Source: Gaeumannomyces sp. JS-464 | Lineage: Eukaryota; Ascomycota; Sordariomycetes; Magnaporthales; Magnaporthaceae | Length of the DNA stretch: 64,000 nucleotides | Reading direction: 5' to 3' | NCBI GenBank assembly: GCA_002197995.1 | Contig: NGZR01000001.1 | Coordinates: forward strand, 3,472,001-3,536,000 | Part shown: piece by piece, positions 32,552-44,390 of the stretch | Layout: every line of letters begins with the position of its first letter | How positions within the stretch are numbered: position 1 is the first letter of the stretch | Notes under the pieces: generated by a model | Databases searched by the model: none | What the model was told of the DNA's origin: nothing | The model's input: only the letters and a program-made list of their open reading frames with translations | Translations under genes and position numbers: made by a program

Positions 32552-32811
32552 ACTGGTGCGGAGGCTTGGACTAGTGAGGCGGCTTGTCTGATGTGGTGGC
32601 TCTCGAGGGTCATGCGTAACTGCACACTGGCAACCGGCCCCTGACCAATGGCCCACACAATCCTCCCTAACACACAAACGGCATGCGGTGGACAGGAGAT
32701 TTCTTATTTTCTACCATCGACCCATCTTTCCATCGTCTTTGTTCTGTCTTCCTTAGATACTTCCTCCTTCCTTGGGCGCTTCCTCCCAACGGGACTCTTC
32801 GCGTCAACAAT

Positions 32812-34721
32812 TTAGTCAACCTTGATGACGACAGTCTTGGTCTCGCAATAGGCATCAATGCTGTGACGGGAGCTCTCCCTCCCCTGCCCGCTAGCCTTGA
32901 AGCCGCCAAACGGCATATCGGGCGCCATCGCCCCAGGAGAGGTGCAATTGACCGAGACCACGCCGCTCTCCAGGGCTTTGCTGACGCGCAGGGCGCGCGA
33001 GATGTCGCGCGTGTACACGGCGGCCCACAGCCCGTACTCGGTGTCGTTTGCGTTCTTGAGCGCCTCGCGCTCGTCCTCGAACGTGTTGATCACGATGACG
33101 GGGCCGAAGATCTCGTTCTTCACGACCTTGGAGTCCTCGGGCTGCGACAGGAAGATGGTCGGCTCCACGAAGAAGCCGCCGTTCTTCTCCAGCGAGCCGC
33201 TGCCCCGAGCGCCAGCTCGCCCGAGGCCTTGCCGGCCTCGATGTACGACATGACCGTGTCGTACTGGATCCGGTCCGCCTGCGGGCCGTGGGTGGTCTTG
33301 GGGTCCGTGGGGTCGCCGGCCGTCACGGCAGAGAGGTGCTGCTTGACGAGCCCGACAAACTCGGCGGCGACCGACTTCTCGACGTAGGCGCGCGAGTTGG
33401 CGACGCACACCTGGCCGCTGTTGAGCTGGATGGAGAAGGCGACGTCCTTGGCCGCCTTGGCCAAGTCCGCGTCTGCGAAGATTAGTGCCGGCGACTTTCC
33501 ACCGAGCTCGAGCATCACCTGCTTCAGATTGCTTTGGGCCGCTGCCTGTTGAATCAGGCGGCCGGTGCGGGTGGACCCCGTAAAGCTGATTAATCTGACG
33601 TCCATGTGCCTGGCGAGCAGCGCGCCCGACGGCTGGCCGTGGCCGGAGAGGACATTGATCACGCCGGGGGGAAAGCCGGCCTCGGCGATGAGCTCGCAGA
33701 TCTTGGCGATGGCGAGCGGGGCCTTTTCACTGCTTTTCACCACGAGCGTGTTGCCGCAGATCTAGGGTCGAGGGTAAGGTTAGGTATGCGCCAATGTAAG
33801 AAGGGACCCTTCTTCGCGAGACTCGGATAGCGAGGAGATACTAACCAATGCGGGCGCCACCTTGCTGGCAAAAATGGGCAGAGGCGCGTTCCCTTTCGGT
33901 AATGATCACATTAGAATCCCGGCAGGGTTCTGTTGACGGGAGGAAGGCGGTCAGAGAAGCATGGTAACAAACATGGGAGAATGCCGGCTACAACGCCGAA
34001 CGGCTGACGAAGCGTCATGGAGACATAGCCCGGAGTGTTGAGGGAGGATTGTCCCTAGTATCATTCAACGTCAGTGCCAGGGCCAAACCGAGCGGTCGGA
34101 GCTGAGCCGACCTGGATCTGGGGCCAAGCCTCGGCGAACTGGCCGAGCCTTGCAGCGGCGTACTCCGCGTCTATCTGCGGTTAATCCTGTCCTAGGAAAT
34201 GAAAAGGGTCACAAAGCAAAGTCAAATACCAAAATATGTCGAGATAGGCCGTCCCATGGATCGGCCAAAGCGTGCCAACTCGCCGCCATGCTCGCGGATG
34301 AGCTTGGCGAGCCTTTTCAGGTAGCTCCCGCGGACTGCGGCGCCTGTCTCGGACCACGCGGGGAATGCGCTTTTGGCCGCGGCGGACGGCCGCGGTTGGT
34401 GTCATCCTCGGTGGCCTCGGGGACTGGGCAAGCCGTCAGTATCAGCTCGCCGGCCGAGATTTTGAGTTTGGGTGGTGGGCCTGTCAAGGGCAGGGAAGAC
34501 GAGAAAAGCTTAATTCATTATATGATTTTACCTTCAGCGACCTTGGTCTTTGCATTTGCGGGACTGAACAGGTCGAACGTCTTCTTGTCCGATGACGACT
34601 CGACAAGCTGGAGGAATTATTGGACGTGTCAGCCACGGCATTCCCCTGAAAATATGGCCCCTATCATCCAATGTCGGCATGCCCAAAGCAGAAAAGCACA
34701 CACCTCGCCCCCAATCAGCAT
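32812..34721 (-). CDS. Aldehyde dehydrogenase (NAD(P)+-dependent)
   Basis: A short first exon MLIGGE (34704-34721) is followed by 34532-34607 (LVESSSDKKTFDLFSPAN), an exon ending at 34432 (VPEATEDD and FPAWSETGAAVRGSYLKRLA) and further exons giving PGYVSMTLRQPFGVVAGILP and APLPIFASKVAPAL. The long 3' exon (from about 33760) has FTGSTRTG, the catalytic Glu motif LELGGKSP and the catalytic Cys in NSGQVCVANS. The C-terminal block has FGPVI, EYGLWAAVYT and MPFGGFKASGQGRE. The frame slips at the C4 run 33203-33206 (one added base restores it) and near 34370-34390. The enzyme oxidises aldehydes to carboxylic acids. In this cluster it would convert benzaldehydes released by the nearby oxygenase (inference). 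An N-terminal extension upstream of 34721 is possible. Confidence 0.88.
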
Positions 34722-35703
34722 GCGCGGGCGCACGATGCTGCGCTTGCATGTCCGTCCATGATGGCAGTGTGGGTGGAGTTGTGGCTGAAATTGGCGGCAA
34801 TGTCGACCTTGCCGTGCACGTGAGTGGGGCGGGGAGAATCGCGGCAGATATTGAACTGAGATACGGTATTTGGATTCTGCGCAGCGGGTTTGCTTGGGAA
34901 CTCTACCAGCAGGACAAACGACCTCACATCGTGCATGCTCAGAGCCTCTGGTCTTTATAGCCATCAGACTTTGGGTCTGAAGCCCGAGGCCCCAGACAAA
35001 AAAAAGCAGGCCGCTGGAGCCTGCCGGGGATAAGAGATACTTCCAGAGGCACGGCAGCTTGGCCCAGCCCGGATCGGGCTTTCTTCGCTAGCACCAACGT
35101 CACCCGTACGACACCGTGTCTGAGATTCGCCCCTGCACGTCGGACTCGGTCGGCTCGGACTATGCGGTCCTGCATCTTGAAGGACCACCGGGCTCGGCCG
35201 GCGGCAAGCTGTGGTCTCGATCCCGTCAATCCCTGGCCTGCCCAGAAGGAGGAAGCTCAGGCTCTTGGCCTGATGCCCCACTGCGCTAAAAAGGGGGAGG
35301 ATGTGGGGCGGTCCAGCACGGTGCCTCGCGTCGCAGCACCGGCAATTGAGATGGCTGTGCTGAGGCCACGACTTGGGGCGACGTGACGAAGCCAAGAAGA
35401 CAGCCGTTGACCCCAAAATATTCGGCCTGACGTTCGAAGACTGGTTGCGTCGGAGGCTAAGGACAATTTCCATGGTCCGCGCCGCGAACCAGCCATAGCC
35501 GTCTGGAGCTGAGCACAGCGTCGCAACAAGGCAGCCACCCGCAGCACCAGCATCGACTGCGTCGCGTCGCACGCTGGAGCGAATTGCAGACGTCAGCCCA
35601 CAAGTGCAGCTGCCTGCCGTCTTCCCAGCATCTGCCCACCCTCGCGCACGATACCCACTGTTTCACGACTGGCCGGCGCGCAAGAGACAACACTAGGGCC
35701 AAG
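34722..35703. promoter_or_regulatory. Divergent intergenic region between aldehyde dehydrogenase and Zn2Cys6 regulator
   Basis: A region of nearly 1 kb holding the promoters of both genes. It contains CGG/CCG words such as CTCGGTCGGCTCGG near 35145-35158. No gene supported. Confidence 0.4.
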
Positions 35704-38220
35704 ATGTCCGCGGTACAGAAAGCAGCCAACAAGAGGGCACCTATGTCCTGCGACAGGTGCAAGAGCCGCAAAACAAAGTGTGTCGATCCAGGTATGGTCC
35801 AGCCTCTACCCTATCCGATGTTCCTGTCAAACAAACTGACATACCGCTACTCCTTGTCCAGTGCCTGGACCCTGCCAATACTGTCAGTCTCTCGGTGTGG
35901 GCTGCCGAGTTGACCCGAGTCGAAGGCGGCAGAGGCCTTATTATCATGTCTCGGTACATTTTGCTGTGTCACCCTGATTAAGTCACCAGACTCTAACACT
36001 GCCACAGGAAGAGGAATTCCGCCTTCAGCGGAGGGCATTGGAGCATTTCCTCCCCAATACCGAGATTTCTCTGTCCAGCCTCCGCGAGCTGATGAGCTCC
36101 CTGGAAAATCGCTCTCCGGGCATCACCATAGAGGCACCTGATGAGGCTAGCCGGACCAGGCCGCTTCAGCAGGCAAGCACAGACTCGCCAGGATCCACCG
36201 AGCTTGAAGAGACCATCGATCCGGAGATCGACGAGCTCCACGGCGAGCTGGGCTGGCTGACTGGTACGCAGACCGCCCCACCTCTACTGAGCCTTTCGTG
36301 ATTGCTCACATTCCTGCCCCATTCATAGTCGACTCCAAGGGCACCTATCGCCATGTGGGGGTGCAAGGCGGCTTTAGCTTCAATGCAGCAGTCCGGTCCT
36401 TGAAACACAGGCGCATGTCGGACACCACTAGCCGGAGCGGTAGCGACCTCGTCACCCCCCTGACAGCCGCACCGCCGTGCCCGCCCGACGCCCCTGACTC
36501 GTCCCGTCCGCGGCCATGGGCGGACACCTACCTCCGCGGCAGGTCTTTCTCCCGCGCCGAGACCTTTGCGAGCGGTGTGTCGGGCGCTTTTTCTCCGACG
36601 TGCACTCTATCTACTGGCTCTTCTCCGCCGAGGCCTTCTACGGCTCGCTGGACCGCATCTACGCCGGCGACTCGACCTGCGCGTCCGCCTCCATGCTCTG
36701 CTCGCTCTACTCCATCCTCGCGCTCACGTGCGAGAGCGAGGCCAGGAGCGACGGGATCGCCGACACGACGGCGAACAAGTACCTGTCCCTGGCCAAAACA
36801 CTCGCGCCTGTGCTCATGGACGAGGCGGACATCGACGCTATACGGGCGCTCTGTCTTTTGGGCATCGCGCTGCAGAGCTCCATGTGTTCGAACACAGCCT
36901 ATGTCTACATCGGTGCGGCCGCAAGGATTGCCTTTACTTTGGGCTTGAATGTGTCGAAAAGCCTGAACCTTCGGAGTAGCTTCCAGGGCCAGACGGACCT
37001 GCGCATTTACTGCTCGCTTTACTTGCTGGACTTGGATGTAGCGTTGTGCTACGGGAACCCGCCTTCTCTTTCAGACGAAGACGGCGCTGAGACGCTGGAG
37101 TTGGTTTCTGAGCAGGTAAGTGATCGTGGGATGCATACTTCACGGCGTCGAGAAAGAGAAGAAACAGGCATAACTGACACACAAACAGATTCTCAGTCCG
37201 GGGACCAACATGCCCCTCGACTTTCTCTCTCTTTCATGCAAGCTGGCACAGCTCAAGAGACACATCAGCAAGTTGCTCTACATGAGATCAGGTGGCGGTG
37301 TAGGCGGAGCGTTTAAAGGCGACGGCCAAGGATCCAACTTGAGCACGGGCAGCAGCAAACCCGGGGCCCAACGCCCGGCGGTGCCCATCTCGTCCGTCTC
37401 AGCTGCGCTCGCGTCGCTTTCAGCCTGGTACGAGTCGATCCCGCCGCACCTTCGAGATGTCGCACAGGCGGCGCCTTACCACAAACGCAGCGTGGCTGTT
37501 CTGCATCTCCGGTATTGGAGTGCCGTTGTATTCACCACACGGCCGTTTCTGCTGTTCAACGTTCTCCATCCGGAACAGCACCGGAAAAAGCGGCCTGAGA
37601 GTAACGCGACCACGGCGGAAGGATCTTCCGGCAGTGCCGGCAACAGCGCGACGACCGAGTCAAAACGCAAGTTCTTTGAGGATTTTGCCTCTACCTGTCT
37701 CGACGCCGCGTCCAAGAGCCTCGCCCTGCTAAGCTACATGCGGGACGCTGGTATCTTGAGCTCTCTAGTTACGTTTGACACGGGGTGCCTGCTCGAGGAC
37801 CTCCAAGTCTTCCTGCTGGCGCTGGCCAAGAGCAAAGGGTCGAAGCTCTCGTTGAAAACAGACGAAATTGACGCAGACGAGGACCTGAGGCAACGGCAGC
37901 ACCAACAGGCTAGAGCTGCAGACTCGGTGCGCGAGCTCCTGCACACACTGCAGGGCATGGAGCAGATCTTCTGGACGCGACACGCGCTTATCGAGGTCAT
38001 GGCCCAGCTCGACGAGCACGGGCTGCTTAATGGCGAGAGGTTCTCGCCTGGCGGGCAGACGCCGGGGCTTTTCTGCTTGGACATCCCGACACACCACGAT
38101 ATCGTGAGCGAGATGATGGAGTCGTACTTGCATGACGTGCAGGACAGCTTCTTTGGGCTCGATCCCCAGCAGCCGCTCGATGGCCCGATGATGGAGACGC
38201 CCCTGGCGTTCGGGCACTGA
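35704..38220 (+). CDS. Zn2Cys6 transcription factor with fungal-specific TF domain
   Basis: Exons: 35704-35791, 35862-35953, 36008-36263, 36329-37115 and 37189-38220. The binuclear zinc cluster is split by intron 1: CDRCKSRKTKC, then PGPCQYCQSLGVGC. The linker is disordered (Ser/Pro/Glu). The fungal_trans middle homology region begins at LPPRQVFLPRRDLCERCV and includes FFSDVHSIYWLF, ARIAFTLGLN and IYCSLYLLDLDVALCYGNPP near 36900-37070, as in the family. The last exon has AVLHLRYWSAVVFTTRPFLL. The frame slips near 36505-36515; one added base joins the disordered linker to the TF domain. It binds CGG-type DNA sites (family knowledge) and sits in the middle of the enzyme cluster, so it is the natural candidate for its pathway-specific regulator. 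Confidence 0.9.
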
Positions 38221-38825
38221 CCGACCGCTGGGCGGACATTACTGTGGAACTGTTTTTATCTGGCATACAATATCGAATTGAACACCGATTTTCGGTGAGC
38301 ACGCGCATCCGGTCGACATGGCCCAAGTGTTGGCTCTTATGTGATGCTCGCCCTTCCCCGCTTCCAGCCTTCGCATTTCCGCGCTGTCCGGCATCGGCAA
38401 AGGTCCGCACTGTGGCTTCTCCGACGACGGCCGATCAGGACCCCTGCCACGAGCCCCGAGTCAGGAACCACCCTCCCAAAACGGCATGGCTGCGCATGGC
38501 TCCCCGGATAACGCGATGATGCCACCTCAGGGGACCGGTTCATCGGCGGTGGGTCTCGCGATAGACAAGCCCCGAAATGGGATCCGAGCCCCATGCCACC
38601 GGCGGGGCCTTGGGCGGGGGAAGACACCCGGCCGGGGTTGTGGTGGGCTCGTCGCGATAGGAACGCCGCCCGGCTATCAGCCGTATCTTGGATGCCTACC
38701 GTGCTCCGCACTGAATCGCCGTGGGGTCAGTGTGTTGGGTAGCTGAGGTCTGGTAATAAAGAGAGACGACTGCCCGCCGTGGGCCTTCTCACAACCCCTC
38801 GCCTCTTACCCCCAACCCACCCACC
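38221..38825. other. Intergenic region, promoter of carboxylesterase
   Basis: The 3' flank of the regulator and promoter of the esterase. No gene seen. A pyrimidine-rich stretch directly precedes the ATG at 38826. Confidence 0.5.
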
Positions 38826-40848
38826 ATGAAGCTGTCGACGCTGTCAGGCGCCGCCCTCGGCCAGCTGGCCCTCGCCGGTCCCATCGGCCCTCGCGCCGTG
38901 CCCCTCGTGACGCTCGACGGCTACGGCACCTTTTCGGGAATCTCGGTCGACAAGACCTTCAGCGGCGTCGCCATGCCGTCCGCCGTCGACGCATGGCTGG
39001 GTATGGACTACGCGACACAGCCGGTTGGCGAGCGACGATTCCAGCCTGTCGACTGGCCGGCGCCGTTTGAGGGCGTGGTGGCTGCTGACAAGATGCCGAT
39101 GGCTTGTCCTCAAGCCCTGACGGCCGCTCTGCCCAAGGAGGAGCAGTCGGAGGCTTGCCTGCAGTTCAGCGTCTGGCGCACGCCTGGAGTGCCTGCCTCT
39201 GAGAAGCTGCCGGTCATTGTCTGGATTCCTGGAGGTATGTGGAAAGTCGAGAGCTATGTGTGTGGAAAGGGCGGGCAGAGTCGACATGTCCATCAAATTT
39301 CCTACAAGGGCCAAGCCTAACCTTACCCACCAGGTGCCATGAACCGCGGCAACCAGAGGCTGTTCGACGGCGCCTCTTTTGTCGCAAATTCACCCAGGCC
39401 AATCGTGTTTGCCTCATTCCACCACCGCATTGGGTTCCTCGGCTTCCCTTCGGCGGACGTCTTTGAGCGTGCCGACCTTTTAAACTTGGGAATCCGGGAT
39501 ACAAGGCACTTCTTGGGGTTTGTTCAGGTGAGCGATGCTGGCTATATGATGGTGACAACGAGGGGGTGGATGCTCGTGGCTAAAACTTTTACTTTCACAA
39601 CATCAGAAATACATCGGTTCGTTCGGCGGAGACGCCGACAAGGTCACTCTGGCTGGCTTGAGCGCAGGTGCACATGGCGTTGGTATGTCACAGCCTTGCC
39701 TGGTGCCGCCATGGTTCCAGAGGGGGCTCCTTGAACTAAGGGACATTATGCTGATTCGAATATACTGTAAGGTATCCAACATGTCCACGGGTACGGCCCC
39801 GATAGCAAGCCGCTATTCTCCCAGGTCTACTACATGTCAGGAAGCAGCACCTCGAGGGCCTTCCCTGGCGTGGACTATCCGCTGTATAAGAAGCAGTACA
39901 GCGACTTCTTGCGAAGGATTGGCTGCGCAGACACGGCGGCCAAGGGAGACGACGGGGCCACTATCGCCTGCCTTAAGGCCGCCTCCGTCGACAACATGAG
40001 GGCGGCGTCCGTTGGCGTCTTCCAGGCCAGCGAGCCAGCCATTACTTGGGCATGGCAACCTGCGATCGGAGGGGCTCTCTTTGAGAGGTCTGGCACGGAC
40101 TCATTCACCAACGGGACATTTTACAAGGTGCCAGTCCTGTCGTCCAATACGCATGACGAGGCGAGGCTTTACATCCCGGGGACCATCGAGACAAACCAAC
40201 AGTTCTTGGACTTTATGCACAACATCTCGCCCGGCTTGAACGACGAGGATATGGCAGAGCTGGAACGGCTCTACCCTGATCCGCTCACCAACGCAGACTC
40301 CCCCTACGCGAACAGCCCCAACAGCACCCAGTACAGCCGTCTCAGCGCCGCCTGGACGGACTACGCCTACCATGTACGAGCCTTCTTAACCCTTCTGGCT
40401 ATTTCTTGGGCGGCGGCGCGTTACTAACGGATGTTTCTAAACTCTAGTGCCCCAGTCAAACAAACGCCTACTACCCCGCTGTGGACGGCCAGCCCGTCTG
40501 GAAAATGCTCTGGAACACCCCCAACAAGCAGCCGGCGTGGCAGGGCGTCCCGCACTCGACGGACGCCGCCTACACGTGGGCCGAGCCGACGGTGCAGTAC
40601 CCCGAGATTGGGCTGATGCAGCACGCGTACATCGCCAGCTACGTCCTTACCGGCGACCCCAACACGTACCGCTACCCCGGCACGCCCGAGTGGCCCAGGT
40701 ACCAGCCTAAAGGCTATGGGCTGGACGTGGAGGCGGCAGACCAGCTTGAGTTCCTGCCGAGCGGCCCTGTGGTTGGGAAGGACGATATGAGGAGGGAGGC
40801 GTGTTTGTTCTGGCGAGACCCGGTAAGAGCAAAGCGGCTCAACAAGTA
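38826..40848 (+). CDS. Secreted-type carboxylesterase (alpha/beta hydrolase, type B)
   Basis: Exons: 38826-39234, 39334-39527, 39607-39682, 39772-40373 and 40448-40848. All joins keep frame. The N-terminus MKLSTLSGAALGQLALAG looks like a signal peptide, then a pro-like segment GPRAVPLVTLDGYGTFSGI. The family block RRFQPVDWP is near residue 75. The oxyanion region is VIVWIPGGAMNRGN (across intron 1), and the nucleophile elbow is LAGLSAGAHG (catalytic Ser in GLSAG). A late block NTPNKQPAWQGVPHSTD probably carries the His; the acid is likely in ATNTHDEARLY-like SSNTHDEARLYI. About 560 residues, normal for the family. Acceptor 3 is AAG, unusual but gives the expected sequence. Secretion would let it release phenolic or other esters outside the cell. 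It lies directly downstream of the regulator. Confidence 0.9.
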
Positions 40849-41060
40849 GATGATCGGATTGTTCTCGGGGGCTCATGGGGCCGTCAGTAGCTCTCACTCC
40901 TCGGGCCATCAGGCTGCATGCAGTCTACGAGGATAAGATATGTGTATAAAAACATTGCCTCCTACCAGAATGCAACATGGAGAGGTCTCCCAGATGTAAG
41001 CAGCACTGTCTACATGGAAAGGTTGGCAGTTCTTACCTGCACTACTGTTAAAAAGATACG

Positions 41061-41119
41061 GGATACAGAAGAGGATACAGAAGAGGATACAGAAGAGGAT
41101 ACAGAAGAGGATACAGAAA
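41061..41119 (+). repeat. 12-bp tandem repeat (GGATACAGAAGA), about five copies
   Basis: Near-perfect repeats of GGATACAGAAGA, the last diverging to ACAGAAACAGG. They lie between the esterase and decarboxylase genes, outside coding sequence. Confidence 0.9.
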
Positions 41120-41547
41120 CAGGAAAATTTGAGGAAAAGAATCGAAATAATAGTAGTGTCGTCCCTTTTGTTGTGAACGAGGCAGCTGACGAACTTGGGC
41201 GACTGCCTTCCATGATCCCGCATTGGCCCAGGTGCAAGGGACAGGTGGAAAGTGGGGCGCTGGCTGGGACCCATTCATCTGAGGCACCATCCATTCGCGT
41301 CCATTACAGCGCCCAACGAAGCTGTATGTATTCCGTACCTAGGAAGCACTACACATTTTCACTCACTCGGCAATTTCATCGCGGCACGGATGCAAGGCAC
41401 CTCCTTCATGCAGGCCCGGGCGGGGTCCAGAGGGGATGGCGAGGCTCGGCGATATGTCTCCGAAGGGCGGCGCATACGGGCTGCATAGCAAGCACACGAA
41501 CGGCCGCAGTGCCGCGTGGGGGTAGTGCTGCTTGCCTTTGAGCCGCT

Positions 41548-41567
41548 CCCCCCCCCCCCCCCCCCCC
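41548..41567 (+). repeat. C20 homopolymer upstream of decarboxylase gene
   Basis: Twenty C about 90 bp before the ATG at 41660. The second long poly-C tract in the metabolic cluster. Confidence 0.9.
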
Positions 41568-41659
41568 GGTCTGGATGTTGAATGCTCGTGACGCTTCCAC
41601 TTACCCGTCGAAACCAGGGAACAAGGCTCCCTCCTCCATGACACTATCAGACGGGGAAA

Positions 41660-42780
41660 ATGCCCAAAGGAACCATCGCACTTGAAGAGGCCGTCCTCGA
41701 TCCGGACGGCCTAGCCCGGGTAGCACGGGATGCCGCGCTCTTCGCCCCCGGCGCCGACATGGCCAAGCACCCGCTGACGGCCAAGTTGCAGGACATCCAC
41801 GTCGAGCGCCTGCGCCAGATGGACGCCGAGGGCGTCGAGTACATGTTGCTGTCGTTGACGTCGCCCGGCCCGCAGGGGGAGGCCGACCCGGCCGTCGCGG
41901 CCGCTGTCGCCTCCAGCACCAACGACTGGCTCGCGGGCGAGGCGAGCAAGAACCCGGCCCGGTTCGGGGCGCTGGCGTCCGTCAGCATGCACGACCCGGC
42001 CGCGGCCGCCGCGGAGCTGCGCCGGGCCGTGACGGAGCTGGGCTGCAAGGGCGCCATCCTCAACGATTACCAGACGGTCGCGGCCGAGGGCGGCGGCGGC
42101 GGCGGCGGCGGCAGGGAGGGCAAGGTGTACTACGACGGGCCCGAGTTCCACGTGTTTTGGCACGAGGTGCAGGCGCTCGACGTGCCGGTGTACATGCACC
42201 CTCGCTACAGGACCGCGCCGGACCTGGATCCGGAAACTGGAGGCGAGTATGCATCCCGCAGGCACCTGCTGGGTGCCGCCGTGCAGTTCCATCTGGACCT
42301 CAGTTTCCACTTGTACGCGCTGCTGTCTAGTGGGATGCTGGACATGTTTCCTGGCGTCCAGCTGGTGGCGGGGCACCTTGGCGAGGGCATCCCTTTTAAT
42401 TTGTGGAGGGCCAGTCACTGGTACAACCAGCCCGTGAAGAAGACCACCAGGCCGTCCAAGCACGACTACGAGTACTACTTCAAGCATAATGTCTCCATCA
42501 CAACGTCGGGTTTCTACTCCACCTCGGGTCTCAAGTTCTGTATCAACGAGATCGGCCTCGACAGATGCATGTACGCGATAGACTACCCATATGATAGCAT
42601 CAAGGAAGCGCAGGTAAGTTCACGGACACTCCTAACTTTGTTATTTCTCCCAATCACCGTTTTAACATCCCTCGTAAACAACAGGACTGGTGGAAAGGGC
42701 TCGACCTCCCGACGGAGCAAAAGGACGCGGTCGCTAGGAGTAACGCAATCAAGCTCTTCAAGTTGCCCTTGGAGCTGTGA
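41660..42780 (+). CDS. Amidohydrolase-family decarboxylase (2,3-dihydroxybenzoate/gamma-resorcylate decarboxylase-like)
   Basis: Exon 1 is 41660-42613 and exon 2 is 42685-42780, giving 349 residues, close to the usual family length of about 340. The N-terminus MPKGTIALEEAVLDPDG carries the metal-binding Glu (IALEEA). VPVYMHPRYR carries a metal His, VAGHLGEGIPF the next His, and CMYAIDYPYDSI the catalytic Asp. NDYQTV and the ITTSGFYSTSGLKFCINEIG block are characteristic of the dihydroxybenzoate decarboxylase branch. A run of eight Gly from GGC repeats (about residue 145-152) is an insertion in a surface loop. Members decarboxylate hydroxybenzoates reversibly without cofactor other than a metal. 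In context it would act on a hydroxybenzoate formed by aldehyde dehydrogenase (inference). Confidence 0.92.
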
Positions 42781-43193
42781 TAGGATATGGAACGTCACTG
42801 GGTGCGGCTGATCGTGGAGTGTGGCATGGAGGGCTGTGGTGTGGTGCCCCTTTTATTTACGCGCCGCCGCATTGTTGTTTTTTGGTGCGGTGGCTGAACT
42901 TATTGACCAGGTTTCTTGGTGATAGCTCGACGTTGCCTTTATGTCTTGGGTATATTCAAGGCGCAGTTTCCAACGTGCCGACGGCGGGATCCAGAGCTAT
43001 CACCGTTGGGCCGCCACATCAAACACTAAAATAAACATTTTCCCTGTGGTAGATCCTAAAGATATATAGGAGAGGCCCGTGTGTTTTAATTGCCAGGAAA
43101 AGGGTACCCCAAGCGTATCTTTGCTCCAGAATCACCTATAGACACGATTGGCGGATCTCTCCACAGGCACAGCCTTTTCCCATTCTCGCCAAG
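42781..43193. other. Intergenic region, promoter of metallophosphoesterase
   Basis: The 3' flank of the decarboxylase and promoter of the next gene. Nothing else seen. Confidence 0.5.
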
Positions 43194-44204
43194 ATGAGCA
43201 TCAAAACCCGATTTCTCATCGTTTCTGACACCCATGGCCTTGAGTTTCCTGAGGAGTCGCGACCCTCGGAACGCGTCGATGTAGCCATTCACTGCGGGGA
43301 CCTCACCGATGCTTCCCAAATCAAGGAGTACCACGCAGCCCTGCGTCTCCTGCAAGAAATGGACGCGCCGCTCAAGCTCGTGATCGCCGGGAATCACGAT
43401 GTCGCCTTGGATGAAAGAGCAGTGCGCAGGCTAGTCCAGGAGGCCTTCCCACCGCTCGACCTGGACCTGGCCGAGAAAGAGTCATTGGAGGTGCGGGCGC
43501 TCATGACCGGCGAGCAGGCCACAATGCACGGGATCTGCTTCCTCGAAGAAGGCACCCGCAAGTTCACGCTGGCCAACGGCGCCGCCCTCACCGTCTACGC
43601 CTCCCCCTACACGCCCGCCTTTGGCAACGGTGCCTTCCAGTTCAAGCCCGACGACGGCCACGACTTTTCCATCCCTCCCGAAGTCGACCTGGTCATGACG
43701 CACGGCCCGCCAAGGGGCATCCTCGACCGGGTGCCTGGGTCCGGCAGCGTGGGGTGCAAGCTGCTCTTCGAGGCCGTCGAGCGCGCCCGGCCGCGGCTTC
43801 ACTGCTTCGGCCACGTCCACGTAGGCTGGGGCGCGAAGCTCGTCGCGTGGCGGGGGGACGATGCACCGGCCGGGGGCGGCGGGCCGGCACGGACTCACTT
43901 CTCGGCCATCGACAACGACAGGTCGGTGGCTGTGGCTAGCCTGGCCAGCATTCAGCCGGGGAGGCTCGACACGCCCGAGATGGTCGCGGAGAAGAATGGG
44001 CGGAAGGCGGCCTGGGAGGCGCAAAGGCGTTGCGGTGGGAGCTTCTGTGCTGACGACCAGCACCCCATCACCAAGGGAAGGCATACCCTGTTCGTCAATG
44101 CAGCAATAGGGGACCCTGTGACGACAAGCAGCTGCCGTTGGTGGGGATGTCGACCTGCCAGCAGCGACATGACGCGGCGCAAATTTTACTTACAGCGGGA
44201 ATAA
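43194..44204 (+). CDS. Calcineurin-like metallophosphoesterase
   Basis: Single-exon ORF of 336 residues. All metal-binding motifs of the superfamily are present: FLIVSDTHG (residues 7-15), IHCGDLTD, LVIAGNHDVALDE, LVMTHGPPRGILD and LHCFGHVHVGWG. It resembles the fungal Ser/Thr-phosphatase-like family of small cytosolic phosphoesterases. The last 25 residues (after HTLFVNAAI) look non-homologous, with several Cys/Trp/Arg. A +1 frame from the G4 run near 44108 reads DDKQLPLV, closer to the family's ending, so the true C-terminus may differ. The substrate cannot be told. Its place among aromatic catabolism genes may be coincidental. Confidence 0.9.
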   Translation: MSIKTRFLIVSDTHGLEFPEESRPSERVDVAIHCGDLTDASQIKEYHAALRLLQEMDAPLKLVIAGNHDVALDERAVRRLVQEAFPPLDLDLAEKESLEVRALMTGEQATMHGICFLEEGTRKFTLANGAALTVYASPYTPAFGNGAFQFKPDDGHDFSIPPEVDLVMTHGPPRGILDRVPGSGSVGCKLLFEAVERARPRLHCFGHVHVGWGAKLVAWRGDDAPAGGGGPARTHFSAIDNDRSVAVASLASIQPGRLDTPEMVAEKNGRKAAWEAQRRCGGSFCADDQHPITKGRHTLFVNAAIGDPVTTSSCRWWGCRPASSDMTRRKFYLQRE

Positions 44205-44390
44205 CATGCCTGTCTCTATGTTACGACTCGTTTCTCGCGCGCCCACCACAGCATCACATCCACATCGCCAAATTTGCCTATCAAATCAAAGCGGATTAAA
44301 GCACGGAAGATAGTCTATCGCAGATCCTCGAAGCCATTACACTGACAACGCAAAAGAGACCCTCCTTCGGAGCCACCCTATCACTCCAGC

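Larger units (their letters stand above)
40849..41659. other. Intergenic region with simple repeats
   Basis: No gene supported. It holds a 12-bp tandem repeat and a C20 tract, listed separately, and the promoter of the decarboxylase-like gene. Confidence 0.6.

Noticed and set aside
41061..41119. 12-bp repeat as a CRISPR-like or minisatellite coding array
   Set aside because: Units are directly adjacent with no spacers, lie outside any gene and are few; an ordinary microsatellite.
41711..42487. 258-residue minus-strand ORF opposite the decarboxylase-like gene
   Set aside because: Antisense shadow; the plus-strand frame carries all family motifs.
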